Positions 1 through 8,448 of a DNA stretch of 64,000 bases are shown piece by piece. This DNA is from an uncultured Clostridia bacterium (GTDB lineage: Bacteria; Bacillota; Clostridia; UBA1381), in the NCBI GenBank assembly GCA_934444735.1, contig CAKSDE010000011.1, forward strand, positions 36,384 through 100,383, read 5' to 3'. A program made the translations under genes and the position numbers. The notes under the pieces are model-generated. The model saw only the letters and a program-made list of their open reading frames with translations. It made no database searches and had not been told where the DNA came from. The first letter of the stretch is position 1. Each line of letters opens with the position of its first letter.

Positions 1-2
1 TA

Positions 3-569
3 TATGATTTTATCGAAGAAAGGGATTTTGATATAATTCTTTTGGACGTAAAGCTCCCGGATGCGGACGGGTATTCCGTTCTGCGCCAGATAAGAAGATC
101 AAAGGACGTGCCTATTGTTATGATTACGGCAGATGACAGCGAGGGTGAAAAAATACTTTTGTATGACATCGGTGCGGACGAGTGCGTTTCGCGTTCTATC
201 TCAATGCCGCTTTTAACCGCAAAGATGCAGGCATTGATAAAACGCAGCAAGGGAAATGTATGTACAAAGCCGGGTGTTGCGTCGTTGTGCGGCATAGAGA
301 TTGACAGTAATTCGCATACCGTGAAGATTGACGGAGAGATAGTAGACCTTACGCCTAAAGAATTTGACCTTCTTTTGTGCTTTATGGAAAACAAAGGACG
401 GGTTATGTCGCGTGATACGCTTTTGTCGAAGGTGTGGGGGTATGATTATTTCGGAGATTTAAGAACGGTAGATACCCATATAAAGAAGCTGCGAGCAAAA
501 CTGGGCGATAAAGCGGTTCACATAAAAACTCTGATAAAAACGGGTTACAAATTTGAAGAAAATGTTTAA
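3..569 (+). CDS. OmpR/PhoB-family response regulator (5' truncated by window edge)
   Basis: DNA-binding response regulator of a two-component system. The reading frame is open from base 3, so the true start lies upstream of the window; an internal TTG at 42 is not the start. The receiver keeps the phosphoacceptor context IILLDVKLP and the switch region VMITADD. The C-terminal half (from about base 280) is a winged-helix Trans_reg_C domain with LTPKEFDLLLCF, VWGYDYFGDLRTVDTHIKKLR and TGYKF. The segment that normally reads K-P-F after GAD-x-x-V/T reads SRSIS here, so the conserved lysine and cis-proline are missing. No histidine kinase follows; a terminator separates it from the next gene. The kinase could lie upstream of the window, or the regulator could be an orphan. 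Confidence 0.9.
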   Translation, partial: YDFIEERDFDIILLDVKLPDADGYSVLRQIRRSKDVPIVMITADDSEGEKILLYDIGADECVSRSISMPLLTAKMQALIKRSKGNVCTKPGVASLCGIEIDSNSHTVKIDGEIVDLTPKEFDLLLCFMENKGRVMSRDTLLSKVWGYDYFGDLRTVDTHIKKLRAKLGDKAVHIKTLIKTGYKFEENV

Positions 570-597
570 AAATTTAATCTGACAGTTAATGATTTGT

Positions 598-660
598 GAA
601 AATATCAATAATTATTTTGTAAAAAAGGAAAAATAATTGTTGATATTTTTCTTTTTTTGT
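598..660 (+). terminator. Rho-independent terminator after the response regulator
   Basis: A long AT-rich inverted repeat (arms about 598-618 and 629-651, roughly 10-base loop) is followed by a T-rich run through 660. It ends the response-regulator transcript. Its 3' arm overlaps the -35 box of the next promoter. Confidence 0.75.
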
Positions 661-668
661 AGTATAAT
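640..668 (+). promoter_or_regulatory. Sigma-A promoter of the DUF3048 gene
   Basis: TTGATA at 640-645 and TATAAT at 663-668, separated by 17 bases. It lies downstream of in-frame start-like codons at 637, which supports the ATG at 709 as the real start. Confidence 0.7.
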
Positions 669-708
669 AAATAAAATGGGGATTGGGACGGAAAGGATTG
701 ATTTAATA

Positions 709-1992
709 ATGAAAAAGAAAAATATTATACTGATTGCAGCAGGGGCGGCAGTGGTCGCAGCGGGTATTGTTACGGCGGTTGTTATTTCAAAAAGCGGACA
801 AAAGAGTATTACATTTGAAGTTACATATAAGGACGAAACAAATGACACAATTACCGTAAAGAGCAAGAAGGACACGCTTTTTGATGTGTTAAAAGAGGCA
901 AAGCTGATAGAATATCAGGAGGAGGAGGACGGTATATGCGTTGTGTCCTTTAACCATAATGATATAAACCCCGACGAGGGAGAGGCGTGGAGCTTTGCAA
1001 AAGACGGAGCGGAAATTGCCGACATTTCGGCTGCGGCGGTTGCGGACAAGGATATATATGAGGTTAAATATGTATTGTCCGAGGCGGCTGTTACAAATGA
1101 GAGTCAAAGCGAATTTGCAAAGAAATATCTGTACTCCGATACAAGACCGATTGCGGTTATGATAGATAACGACAGTAAGGACGCACGTCCGCAGATAGGC
1201 TTGGATGAGGCATATCTGGTATATGAAATAACTGTTGAGGGCGGAGCAACGAGATTTATGGCGGTATTTAAAAATGACGATACCGAAAAAATCGGACCTG
1301 TTCGTTCATCACGTCACTATTTTTTGGATTATGTTATGGAAAATAACGCAATATATACCCATTACGGCTGGAGTCCGAAGGCACAGGAGGATATACCGCG
1401 GTTGGATATAAATAACATCAACGGTGTTGCGGGGGACGGCAATGTTTTCTGGCGCGATTACAGTGTAACCAAGGATTGGCATACGGCATATACAAGCATG
1501 GCAAATATAAAAAATGCTGCACAGAACAAAGGCTACAGCATGACATCGGATAAGGGAAACGTATTTAAGTATAATGACGATGATACCGATCTTCCGACCG
1601 AAACAAGCGCAACAAATATTTCACTTAAATATAACGGTATCTACACAACCGGGTACAGATATGACGCGGAGGCGAAAATGTACCAAAAGATAATCAATGG
1701 CAGCGACTACTATATGCAGAACAAGAGCCCGGTTACGGCAAAGAATATAATTATTCAGTTTGCGGCAAATTACAGTCTGGGCGACGGATCCGCAAGACAG
1801 GAGGTTGAAACGGTAGGCAGCGGCTCGGGATACTACATAACCAACGGCAAATGCGAAAAGATAACATGGGAAAAACCGGTCAGAGCCGAAAAGACAAAAT
1901 ATATCGGTGAGGACGGCGAGGAAATCGTTCTCAACCAGGGAAAAACCTTTGTAAATATCATAAATCCGTCAAACAATGTAACAGTGGAATAA
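709..1992 (+). CDS. Membrane-anchored DUF3048 (YerB-like) protein with N-terminal DUF4430-like domain
   Basis: About 427 residues. The start at ATG 709 follows GAAAGGA, and the promoter lies just upstream, so the longer frame from 637 is rejected. Residues 4-26 form one transmembrane segment with no lipobox cysteine, so the protein is probably anchored and faces outward. Residues about 33-125 resemble DUF4430. From about residue 145 the DUF3048 signature is clear: RPIAVMIDN, RPQIGLDEAYLVYE, GGATRFMAVF and IGPVRSSRHYF. YerB-type proteins are envelope proteins of poorly known function. It appears to be transcribed alone. Confidence 0.85.
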   Translation: MKKKNIILIAAGAAVVAAGIVTAVVISKSGQKSITFEVTYKDETNDTITVKSKKDTLFDVLKEAKLIEYQEEEDGICVVSFNHNDINPDEGEAWSFAKDGAEIADISAAAVADKDIYEVKYVLSEAAVTNESQSEFAKKYLYSDTRPIAVMIDNDSKDARPQIGLDEAYLVYEITVEGGATRFMAVFKNDDTEKIGPVRSSRHYFLDYVMENNAIYTHYGWSPKAQEDIPRLDINNINGVAGDGNVFWRDYSVTKDWHTAYTSMANIKNAAQNKGYSMTSDKGNVFKYNDDDTDLPTETSATNISLKYNGIYTTGYRYDAEAKMYQKIINGSDYYMQNKSPVTAKNIIIQFAANYSLGDGSARQEVETVGSGSGYYITNGKCEKITWEKPVRAEKTKYIGEDGEEIVLNQGKTFVNIINPSNNVTVE

Positions 1993-2117
1993 ATTGGTGA
2001 CATCAGATACTTATTTGCCTGCCGCGTTTTTTCATTATTGCGTAAGCATAAAAGTATAGAGTGAACTGCAAACATTCAGGAAAAATCCACTTACATTATA
2101 TACCTCCCCCAAAAAAA

Positions 2118-2186
2118 GACCAATTACGCTCCAAAATCGACCAATTGCGACAAAAGCCATCCGAAAGGGTGGTTTTTTGTTATAAT
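2118..2186 (+). promoter_or_regulatory. Possible LytTR-type direct repeats upstream of a promoter
   Basis: GACCAATTACG at 2118-2128 and GACCAATTGCG at 2139-2149 are near-identical direct repeats 21 bases apart (two helical turns). They sit upstream of TATAAT at 2181-2186, which has no recognisable -35 box. This geometry resembles activator-dependent promoters of LytTR regulators (AgrA/ComE type). No LytTR regulator is in the window, so the assignment is inference. Confidence 0.45.
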
Positions 2187-2217
2187 AGATACAGTTAGTC
2201 GTGCGGAGGTGAAAATA

Positions 2218-2484
2218 TTGTTTTTCAGAAAGAAAAAAGTGACGTTTGATAAGGTGGCAAGATTCAATTATGAATTAGATACAAACATAAGATTGAAAGA
2301 AGATCTTAAAAACCTTGCATTATGCAGAAACGATATAAGCAGAACGGAGTATCTGTCGAGTATGCTGTCATTATTCAGAAAAGAAGGTCTTAATATTACT
2401 GTAAAAGAGCTTGATATGCTGCTTTTACTGCGAACCAAAACAGATCAAGTGCTGTGGGAAGGAAAAGAAAGGACCGATCAATAG
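2218..2484 (+). CDS. Small protein of unknown function
   Basis: About 88 residues, charged, with no signal peptide or membrane segment and no family I recognise. TTG at 2218 is preferred because GGAGGTG at 2205-2211 lies 6 bases upstream; the GTG at 2209 would overlap that ribosome site. The sequence looks mainly helical, with a leucine-rich stretch near residues 60-75 (ELDMLLLLRTKTDQ). It lies between the repeat-bearing promoter and the giant surface-protein gene with a 122-base gap, so the two could be co-transcribed and co-regulated. Confidence 0.55.
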   Translation: MFFRKKKVTFDKVARFNYELDTNIRLKEDLKNLALCRNDISRTEYLSSMLSLFRKEGLNITVKELDMLLLLRTKTDQVLWEGKERTDQ

Positions 2485-2606
2485 CTTTATCTGTCTCCAA
2501 ACGGCTTTTCGGAAAGGTTTTAAAAATAATAAAATGTATTGTGATAATCCGAAACAGGTAAAAACCGTTTCGTTTAATATAAAAAAATATAACAGAGAGG
2601 TGCGAA

Positions 2607-5600
2607 ATGATGTTAAAAAAATGGAAAGGTTTACTGTCTTTTGTTATCTGTATATCGATACTGTGTACCGTTATGCCGATAACAGGCTATGCGGAGGATA
2701 ATGCGGTAAGCGTTACCTTTGGAGGAAACACGGAGTATTACACCGCGATTGACGCGGCATGGACTGCGGCTGTCTCCTTGGATACCACCGCGGAGAACAA
2801 AGCAACGATTAAGCTGCTTGCCGATTGTACGGCGGAAAACACACTGACGAATGCAGAAGATTACTTGGTGTTGGATACAAACGGAAGGACCTTGACCACA
2901 CCGGATGCCACTTATACCCAAAATAATGATGTAATTTGCGGTATCAGTGCGGAGGGCGGCAGCCTTGAGATAATCGGAAACGGAACAATAACCGGAATTT
3001 CAAGTAGACACTTTGCCAGAGCAATTCTTTTGATAAGCGGCGGTAAGGTATATGCAGATGGTGTTACAATACATAATACCGGAACGACCGGCAGCAATGC
3101 GGTTCTCATAAAAGGCGGTGAATTCCACCTTTTGAATAGCTATCTCATCTCAGCCAGTGAGTATGCGTTATATGCAGATACCACGGACAGTACTGTCTAT
3201 CTCTATTCCGGAAAAATCGAGAGCACCGGGCGTGCAGCAATGATCGCGGAAAAGGCAAATGTTAAAATTTGCTGCAGTGATAAGCCGTTATACTTTATTA
3301 ATAACAAACCTACCAAATATTGGGAAATAATAAACGATGCATCGTATGTGCATTTAGAAGAGAATGCCCGAATGGACATTGAATACAGCAATAATCCCGA
3401 CGGTTCAAATTCGACATTGCTGGAGAATGTCACGGAGCTCACCAATGCAGCGATTTTAGAAAAAGGTTATCTCAAAATCCAGACATCATTCACGCCGTCC
3501 TATCTGTTTGATACACGTGCCAGCAACACACTTTTAAGCAAAATAAAGACTGACGGTGTCACAGAACTTGATGTGGGTGCATTTACAGCCGTGCATTTTG
3601 TGGATTTGGCGGATTACGATATGACAAATATCACCTATTCCGATTATTCCGCAAGCGGTGACGGCAGCGTTAAAGCGTGGGTGGACGGTACGGAGCTTTA
3701 CATAGGCGGTTACGGAAAAATCATAGCCGGAGAAAGCCTTATGGAAGCATTTCGCCTCGGAACAAATATTAACGCAATAACAGGTATGGAAATGCTTGAT
3801 ACTTCAAACGTAACGGATATGAGCTATATGTTTTACAAGTGCGGAAGCGACAGCACAAGCTTTACGCTTGATCTGGGAGATAATTTTGACACGTCAAATG
3901 TTACTAATGCATCATGTATGTTTTGGGTATGCGGAGAAAACAGCCCTGTTTTTACATTGAACTTAGGCAATAAGTTTGACACATCAAAGGTTATATATAT
4001 GAATAATATGTTCAATTTCTGCGGAGAAAAATCAAATGTCTTTACGCTTGATTTGGGCGATAAATTTGATACGTCAAACGTCAAAAATATGACAAATATG
4101 TTTGCCAGCTGCGGAAAAACAAGCAAGGTTTTCACATTGGATCTGGGAGATAAGTTTCATACCGAAAATGTAACAATCGGCATGAATTTAATGTTTTATC
4201 AATGCGGTCAGTCAAGTGAAGTCTTTAAAGAGCTTGACTTGAGCGGCTTTACAATTTCTCCTGAACTTAAAAACGGTTTATCCGGTTTTGTGTCGAATAC
4301 TCCGATTACAAAAATAATTTTCGGAAAAGGCTGGAGAAATGCCGGTTTGCCTACCGGAGGGAGCTCCATGAGCGGACTTGCATACAGTTCTTCAAAAAAC
4401 AATCCGATCGAAATTGTCGGTGCGACAAAAAATCTGCGTTCCTATGATTGGGCAAAAGATAACAGAATTGTAACCTTTACCGATAGCATTACTTATACGA
4501 TAACCGCGCAGGCAAGCGCGGGCGGCACTGTTACGGGCGGCGGCGCGGTATTGGACGGCGAGAGCATTACCCTTACCGCGGCAGCTGATAACGGCTATAC
4601 TTTTGACGGCTGGTATGACGGGGATACAAAGGTTTGCGAAACGGAAGAATTTGTAATTGAAGACGCAGCCGACGACAAAACATATACGGCAAAGTTTACA
4701 AAGGACATAGTGTATTACACGGTAACGGCTGTGGCGGAAAACGGTGGCACTGTTACGGGCGGCGGCACGGTATTGGAAGGCGAGAGCATTACCCTTACCG
4801 CAACAGCCGATGACGGCTACACCTTCGACGGCTGGTATGACGTTGAAACAAAGGTAAGCGAGACAGCGGAATTTGCGGTGGAAAATGTAACTGAGAATAA
4901 AACATATACGGCGAAGTTTACCAAGGTTGTGTCCCGTCTCTTAAAAACGAGTTTGGACTTTTATGGTACAAATGGCGGATCATATACACTTATGAATAAG
5001 GTGAAAGATGACGGTGTCACAAGTTTAAATATAAACGAATTTACTGCTGTACATTTTGTGGATTTAGCGGATTATGATATGACAAATATTACCTATTCCG
5101 ACTATTCCGCAGACGGTGACGGCAGCGTTAAAGCGTGGGTGGACGGAACAGAGCTTTATATAGGCGGTTACGGAAAAATCATAGCGGGAGACAGCATTGC
5201 AGCAGCATTTTGCGGTGGAAGAAAAATTGACAGTATAACGGGATTTGAAATGCTTGACACGTCAAATGTAACCAATATGGAAGGGATGTTTTACGGTTGC
5301 GGTTATAATTCCACGGAATTTACGCTTGACTTGGGAGATAACTTTGATACATCAAAAGTTACTAATATGGGGTGTATGTTCTTTGAGTGCGGATATAATT
5401 CTCCGGTATTCACGCTTGACTTAGGAGGTAAGTTTGACACATCAAATGTAACCGGCATGGAATATATGTTCTGGGCCTGCGGTTATAAGTCCTTGGTGTT
5501 CACGCTTGATTTGGGAGATAAGTTTGACACATCAAAGGTGGGTTCTATGCTCGACATGTTCAGGGAGTGCGGCTATAGTTCTCCGGTATTCACACTGGAT

Positions 5601-8342
5601 TTGGGAGATAAGTTTGATACATCAAGTTCAGTGGGTATGCTAAAAATGTTTAAAAGCTGCGGACGGAACAGCAAGGTGTTTACGGAGCTTGACTTAAGCG
5701 GGTTTACCTTTACATTTTCCGAAAAGAAGTACTTCCAAGAGTTTGCGGCGGATATTCCCGTGACAAAGTTTATTTTTGGCGAGGGTTGGGCAAATGCACC
5801 GCTTCCGGCAACAGGTGTTTTTTCCTCAAACAATCAGACTGACACCGTCGTGATTGGCGCGACTCCGAATCTGATGGCTTATGATTGGGCGAAAGATAAC
5901 AGAACGGTAACATTCCCGGACAAAAAATATTACACGGTAACGGCTGTGGCGGAAAACGGCGGAACAGTCACGGGCGGAGGCACGGTATTGGAAGGTCAGA
6001 GCATTACCCTTACTGCGACGGCAAATGACGGCTACACCTTTGACGGCTGGTATGACGGAGAAACAAAGGTAAGCGATGCAGCTGAATTTACAGTTGAAAA
6101 TGTAACTGAGAATAAAACATATACGGCGAAGTTTACCAAGGTTGTGTCCCGTCTTTTAAACACGAGTTGGGGATTGACGAAGAATAAATATACACTTTTT
6201 GACAAAGTGAAAGATGACGGTGTCACAAGTTTAAATAGAAACGAATTTACTGCCGTACATTTTGTAGATTTAGCGGATTACGACATGACAAATATTACCT
6301 ATTCCGACTATTCCGCAGACGGTGACGGCAGCGTTAAAGCGTGGGTGGACGGAACAGAGCTTTATATAGGCGGTTACGGAAAAATCATAGCGGGAGACAG
6401 CCTTTCGGGAGCATTTAGCGATGGAAGCAAAATTGACAGTATAACGGGATTTGAAATGCTTGATACATCAAATGTAATCAAGATGTACGGGATGTTTTAC
6501 TGTTGTGGCTATCGGTCCAAGGTATTTACGCTTGACTTAGGAGATAACTTTGATACATCAAATGTTACTGAGATGTGCTTTATGTTCGCTTCCTGCGGCT
6601 ATAGTTCTCCGGTATTCACGCTTGACTTAGGGGATAAGTTTGACACGTCAAATGTAAACTGTACGGAATATATGTTTAGGAAGTGTGGTTATAGTTCCTT
6701 AGTCTTTACGCTTGATTTGGGAGATAAGTTTAACACATCAAATGTAAATTATACGCATGGAATGTTTTGGGAGTGCGGCTATAGTTCTCCGGTATTCACG
6801 CTTGATTTGGGGGATAAGTTTGATACGTCAAATGTAAAGAGAATGGAATGTATGTTTAAAAGCTGCGGACGGAACAGTACGGTGTTTACGGAGCTTGACT
6901 TAAGCGGGTTTACCTTTGCATTTTCCGAGACGGATTACTTCAAAGAGTTTGCGGCGGATATTCCCGTGACAAAGTTTATTTTTGGCGAGGGTTGGGCAAA
7001 TGCACCGCTTCCGACAGCAGGCTCCTCAACTGGTGCTTTTTATACGGGAACCAGAACTGACACCGTCGTGATTGGCGCGACACCGAATCTGATGGCTTAT
7101 AATTGGGCGAAAGATTACAGAACGGTAACATTCCCGGACAAAAAATATTACACGGTAACGGCTGTGGCGGAAAACGGCGGAACAGTCACGGGCGGAGGCA
7201 CGGTATTGGAAGGTCAGAGCATTACCCTTACCGCAGCGGCAAGTGACGGCTACATCTTTGACGGCTGGTATGACGGTGAAACGAAAGTAAGTGACACAGC
7301 AGAATTTACAGTTGAAAATGTAACGGCGGATAAAACATATACGGCGAAGTTTGCAAAGAACCAGGTTGAACCGGATCCCGAACCGGAAAATCCTGAAATT
7401 CCGTATCTTAAATGGGACGGAACCACACTTACACTTGTTAAAAAGGAAGGTGCAAGCTGTAGAGTCGGAATTGTTTATGTCGGCGGAGCAACATTTGATG
7501 CGGAAAATATAGAATGGAATGAATTGGTTGCCGCAGGCAAAGAATATGCTAATTTGAACAGCTCTGTAGGATATGCTGTCTATAATAACTTTACAAAAAG
7601 AACCCCGGGAACACGCGGCAACTATGTTGCGTTTGTAAAATATACGAAAGAAGACGGAACGACTACGGCTGATTACATTACATACTCCGTTAAAGATGCG
7701 GTAAGCTTTGAAATACCCGGTCTTTCGTATAATGTTAAGACAAAAGCGCTGCAAATGAAAGGAAATGTTGAATCTACGGTAGGTGTTGCGTATGTAGGAG
7801 ATACCGAATTTAATGCGGGCGATATTACTTGGAATGACTTTGTAAAGGCAGGCAAAAAATATCAGGATATAAACGGCACCGGCGGATATGAAAAAGTGCT
7901 TAATACGCTTGATTACACTAAAACCTTTAAAACCAACGGAAACTATGTTGCATTTATAAAGTATTTTGATGAAAACTTAAATAAGACGTTGGCAAAGTAT
8001 TATGCATTTAACGTTGCCGATTATGATTCGCAGCCGACAGATGCTCCGTTTGCGGTAGCGGAAGAAAAACAGATAGTTTTAAAATCAAACGGATTGGACG
8101 TTGCTAAAGTAACCATAGCATATATCGGTACAGATGATATATATATTACAAACTGGAATGATTTTTCGGCTGCTGCTGCAAAATTTTCGGATATTAACGG
8201 AAAATCATTGAATCAGCAATACGCTAATCCGAAAGACGGCAGCGCATGGAAACAAGAGACAGCCGGCTGGTATGGGGTTTATATCCGTTATATCAAGGAC
8301 GGCAAAACGTGCAATTCATATTACACAGTAGAGCTTAATTAA
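2607..8342 (+). CDS. Giant secreted BspA/InlB-repeat surface protein
   Basis: 1911 residues with a Sec signal peptide at 1-30 (basic start, hydrophobic core, TGYAED cleavage region). Residues about 30-290 look like beta-helix repeats. Three large modules follow (about 290-625, 773-1105 and 1180-1510). Each has a linker containing VHFVDLADYDMTNITYSDYS and then BspA-type DUF285 repeats of the form FDTSNVTxMxxMFxxCG. Four divergent InlB B-repeats (AENGGTVTGGGTVLEG...GYTFDGWYDG) sit near 628-700, 702-772, 1108-1178 and 1513-1584. The last 320 residues are three copies of an unrecognised domain, about 100 residues each, with a WN(D/E)xxxAGKxYxxxN motif. No LPXTG, SLH or membrane anchor is visible. 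It is likely an adhesin or surface-layer component, next to the EPS operon. Confidence 0.85.
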   Translation: MMLKKWKGLLSFVICISILCTVMPITGYAEDNAVSVTFGGNTEYYTAIDAAWTAAVSLDTTAENKATIKLLADCTAENTLTNAEDYLVLDTNGRTLTTPDATYTQNNDVICGISAEGGSLEIIGNGTITGISSRHFARAILLISGGKVYADGVTIHNTGTTGSNAVLIKGGEFHLLNSYLISASEYALYADTTDSTVYLYSGKIESTGRAAMIAEKANVKICCSDKPLYFINNKPTKYWEIINDASYVHLEENARMDIEYSNNPDGSNSTLLENVTELTNAAILEKGYLKIQTSFTPSYLFDTRASNTLLSKIKTDGVTELDVGAFTAVHFVDLADYDMTNITYSDYSASGDGSVKAWVDGTELYIGGYGKIIAGESLMEAFRLGTNINAITGMEMLDTSNVTDMSYMFYKCGSDSTSFTLDLGDNFDTSNVTNASCMFWVCGENSPVFTLNLGNKFDTSKVIYMNNMFNFCGEKSNVFTLDLGDKFDTSNVKNMTNMFASCGKTSKVFTLDLGDKFHTENVTIGMNLMFYQCGQSSEVFKELDLSGFTISPELKNGLSGFVSNTPITKIIFGKGWRNAGLPTGGSSMSGLAYSSSKNNPIEIVGATKNLRSYDWAKDNRIVTFTDSITYTITAQASAGGTVTGGGAVLDGESITLTAAADNGYTFDGWYDGDTKVCETEEFVIEDAADDKTYTAKFTKDIVYYTVTAVAENGGTVTGGGTVLEGESITLTATADDGYTFDGWYDVETKVSETAEFAVENVTENKTYTAKFTKVVSRLLKTSLDFYGTNGGSYTLMNKVKDDGVTSLNINEFTAVHFVDLADYDMTNITYSDYSADGDGSVKAWVDGTELYIGGYGKIIAGDSIAAAFCGGRKIDSITGFEMLDTSNVTNMEGMFYGCGYNSTEFTLDLGDNFDTSKVTNMGCMFFECGYNSPVFTLDLGGKFDTSNVTGMEYMFWACGYKSLVFTLDLGDKFDTSKVGSMLDMFRECGYSSPVFTLDLGDKFDTSSSVGMLKMFKSCGRNSKVFTELDLSGFTFTFSEKKYFQEFAADIPVTKFIFGEGWANAPLPATGVFSSNNQTDTVVIGATPNLMAYDWAKDNRTVTFPDKKYYTVTAVAENGGTVTGGGTVLEGQSITLTATANDGYTFDGWYDGETKVSDAAEFTVENVTENKTYTAKFTKVVSRLLNTSWGLTKNKYTLFDKVKDDGVTSLNRNEFTAVHFVDLADYDMTNITYSDYSADGDGSVKAWVDGTELYIGGYGKIIAGDSLSGAFSDGSKIDSITGFEMLDTSNVIKMYGMFYCCGYRSKVFTLDLGDNFDTSNVTEMCFMFASCGYSSPVFTLDLGDKFDTSNVNCTEYMFRKCGYSSLVFTLDLGDKFNTSNVNYTHGMFWECGYSSPVFTLDLGDKFDTSNVKRMECMFKSCGRNSTVFTELDLSGFTFAFSETDYFKEFAADIPVTKFIFGEGWANAPLPTAGSSTGAFYTGTRTDTVVIGATPNLMAYNWAKDYRTVTFPDKKYYTVTAVAENGGTVTGGGTVLEGQSITLTAAASDGYIFDGWYDGETKVSDTAEFTVENVTADKTYTAKFAKNQVEPDPEPENPEIPYLKWDGTTLTLVKKEGASCRVGIVYVGGATFDAENIEWNELVAAGKEYANLNSSVGYAVYNNFTKRTPGTRGNYVAFVKYTKEDGTTTADYITYSVKDAVSFEIPGLSYNVKTKALQMKGNVESTVGVAYVGDTEFNAGDITWNDFVKAGKKYQDINGTGGYEKVLNTLDYTKTFKTNGNYVAFIKYFDENLNKTLAKYYAFNVADYDSQPTDAPFAVAEEKQIVLKSNGLDVAKVTIAYIGTDDIYITNWNDFSAAAAKFSDINGKSLNQQYANPKDGSAWKQETAGWYGVYIRYIKDGKTCNSYYTVELN

Positions 8343-8351
8343 CAAGCTTAT

Positions 8352-8422
8352 GCGGTACTTCCCTTTTGGGAAGTGCTGCAATCAAAGCCCATAAGGTGCG
8401 TCTTTGTGGGTTTTGGTTGCAG
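8352..8422 (+). promoter_or_regulatory. Overlapping hairpins in the EPS operon leader
   Basis: Hairpin 1 spans about 8352-8379 (GTACTTCCC, TTTT loop, GGGAAGTGC). Hairpin 2 spans about 8376-8422 and pairs CTGCAATCAAAGCCCA with TGGGTTTTGGTTGCAG using two G-U pairs. They share bases near 8376-8379, so they partly exclude each other. No U-run follows either one and no promoter is obvious between 8343 and 8448. They could be a processed read-through leader or an attenuation/antitermination element for the EPS genes. Confidence 0.5.
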
Positions 8423-8448
8423 TAGAAACTATGGAGGTTTGATTTTTA

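Noticed and set aside
637..708. N-terminal extension of the DUF3048 protein
   Set aside because: It would begin upstream of the -10 box (663-668); ATG 709 has a ribosome site and gives a normal membrane anchor.
3833..7000. Periodic repeats resembling a CRISPR array or satellite
   Set aside because: The period follows the DUF285 protein repeat in frame, with changing codons and no constant direct repeat plus unique spacers.
7026..7754. 242-codon minus-strand open frame
   Set aside because: It lies entirely antisense to the giant surface protein gene, is rich in Cys, Arg and Phe as expected of a shadow frame, and has no ribosome site or domain.
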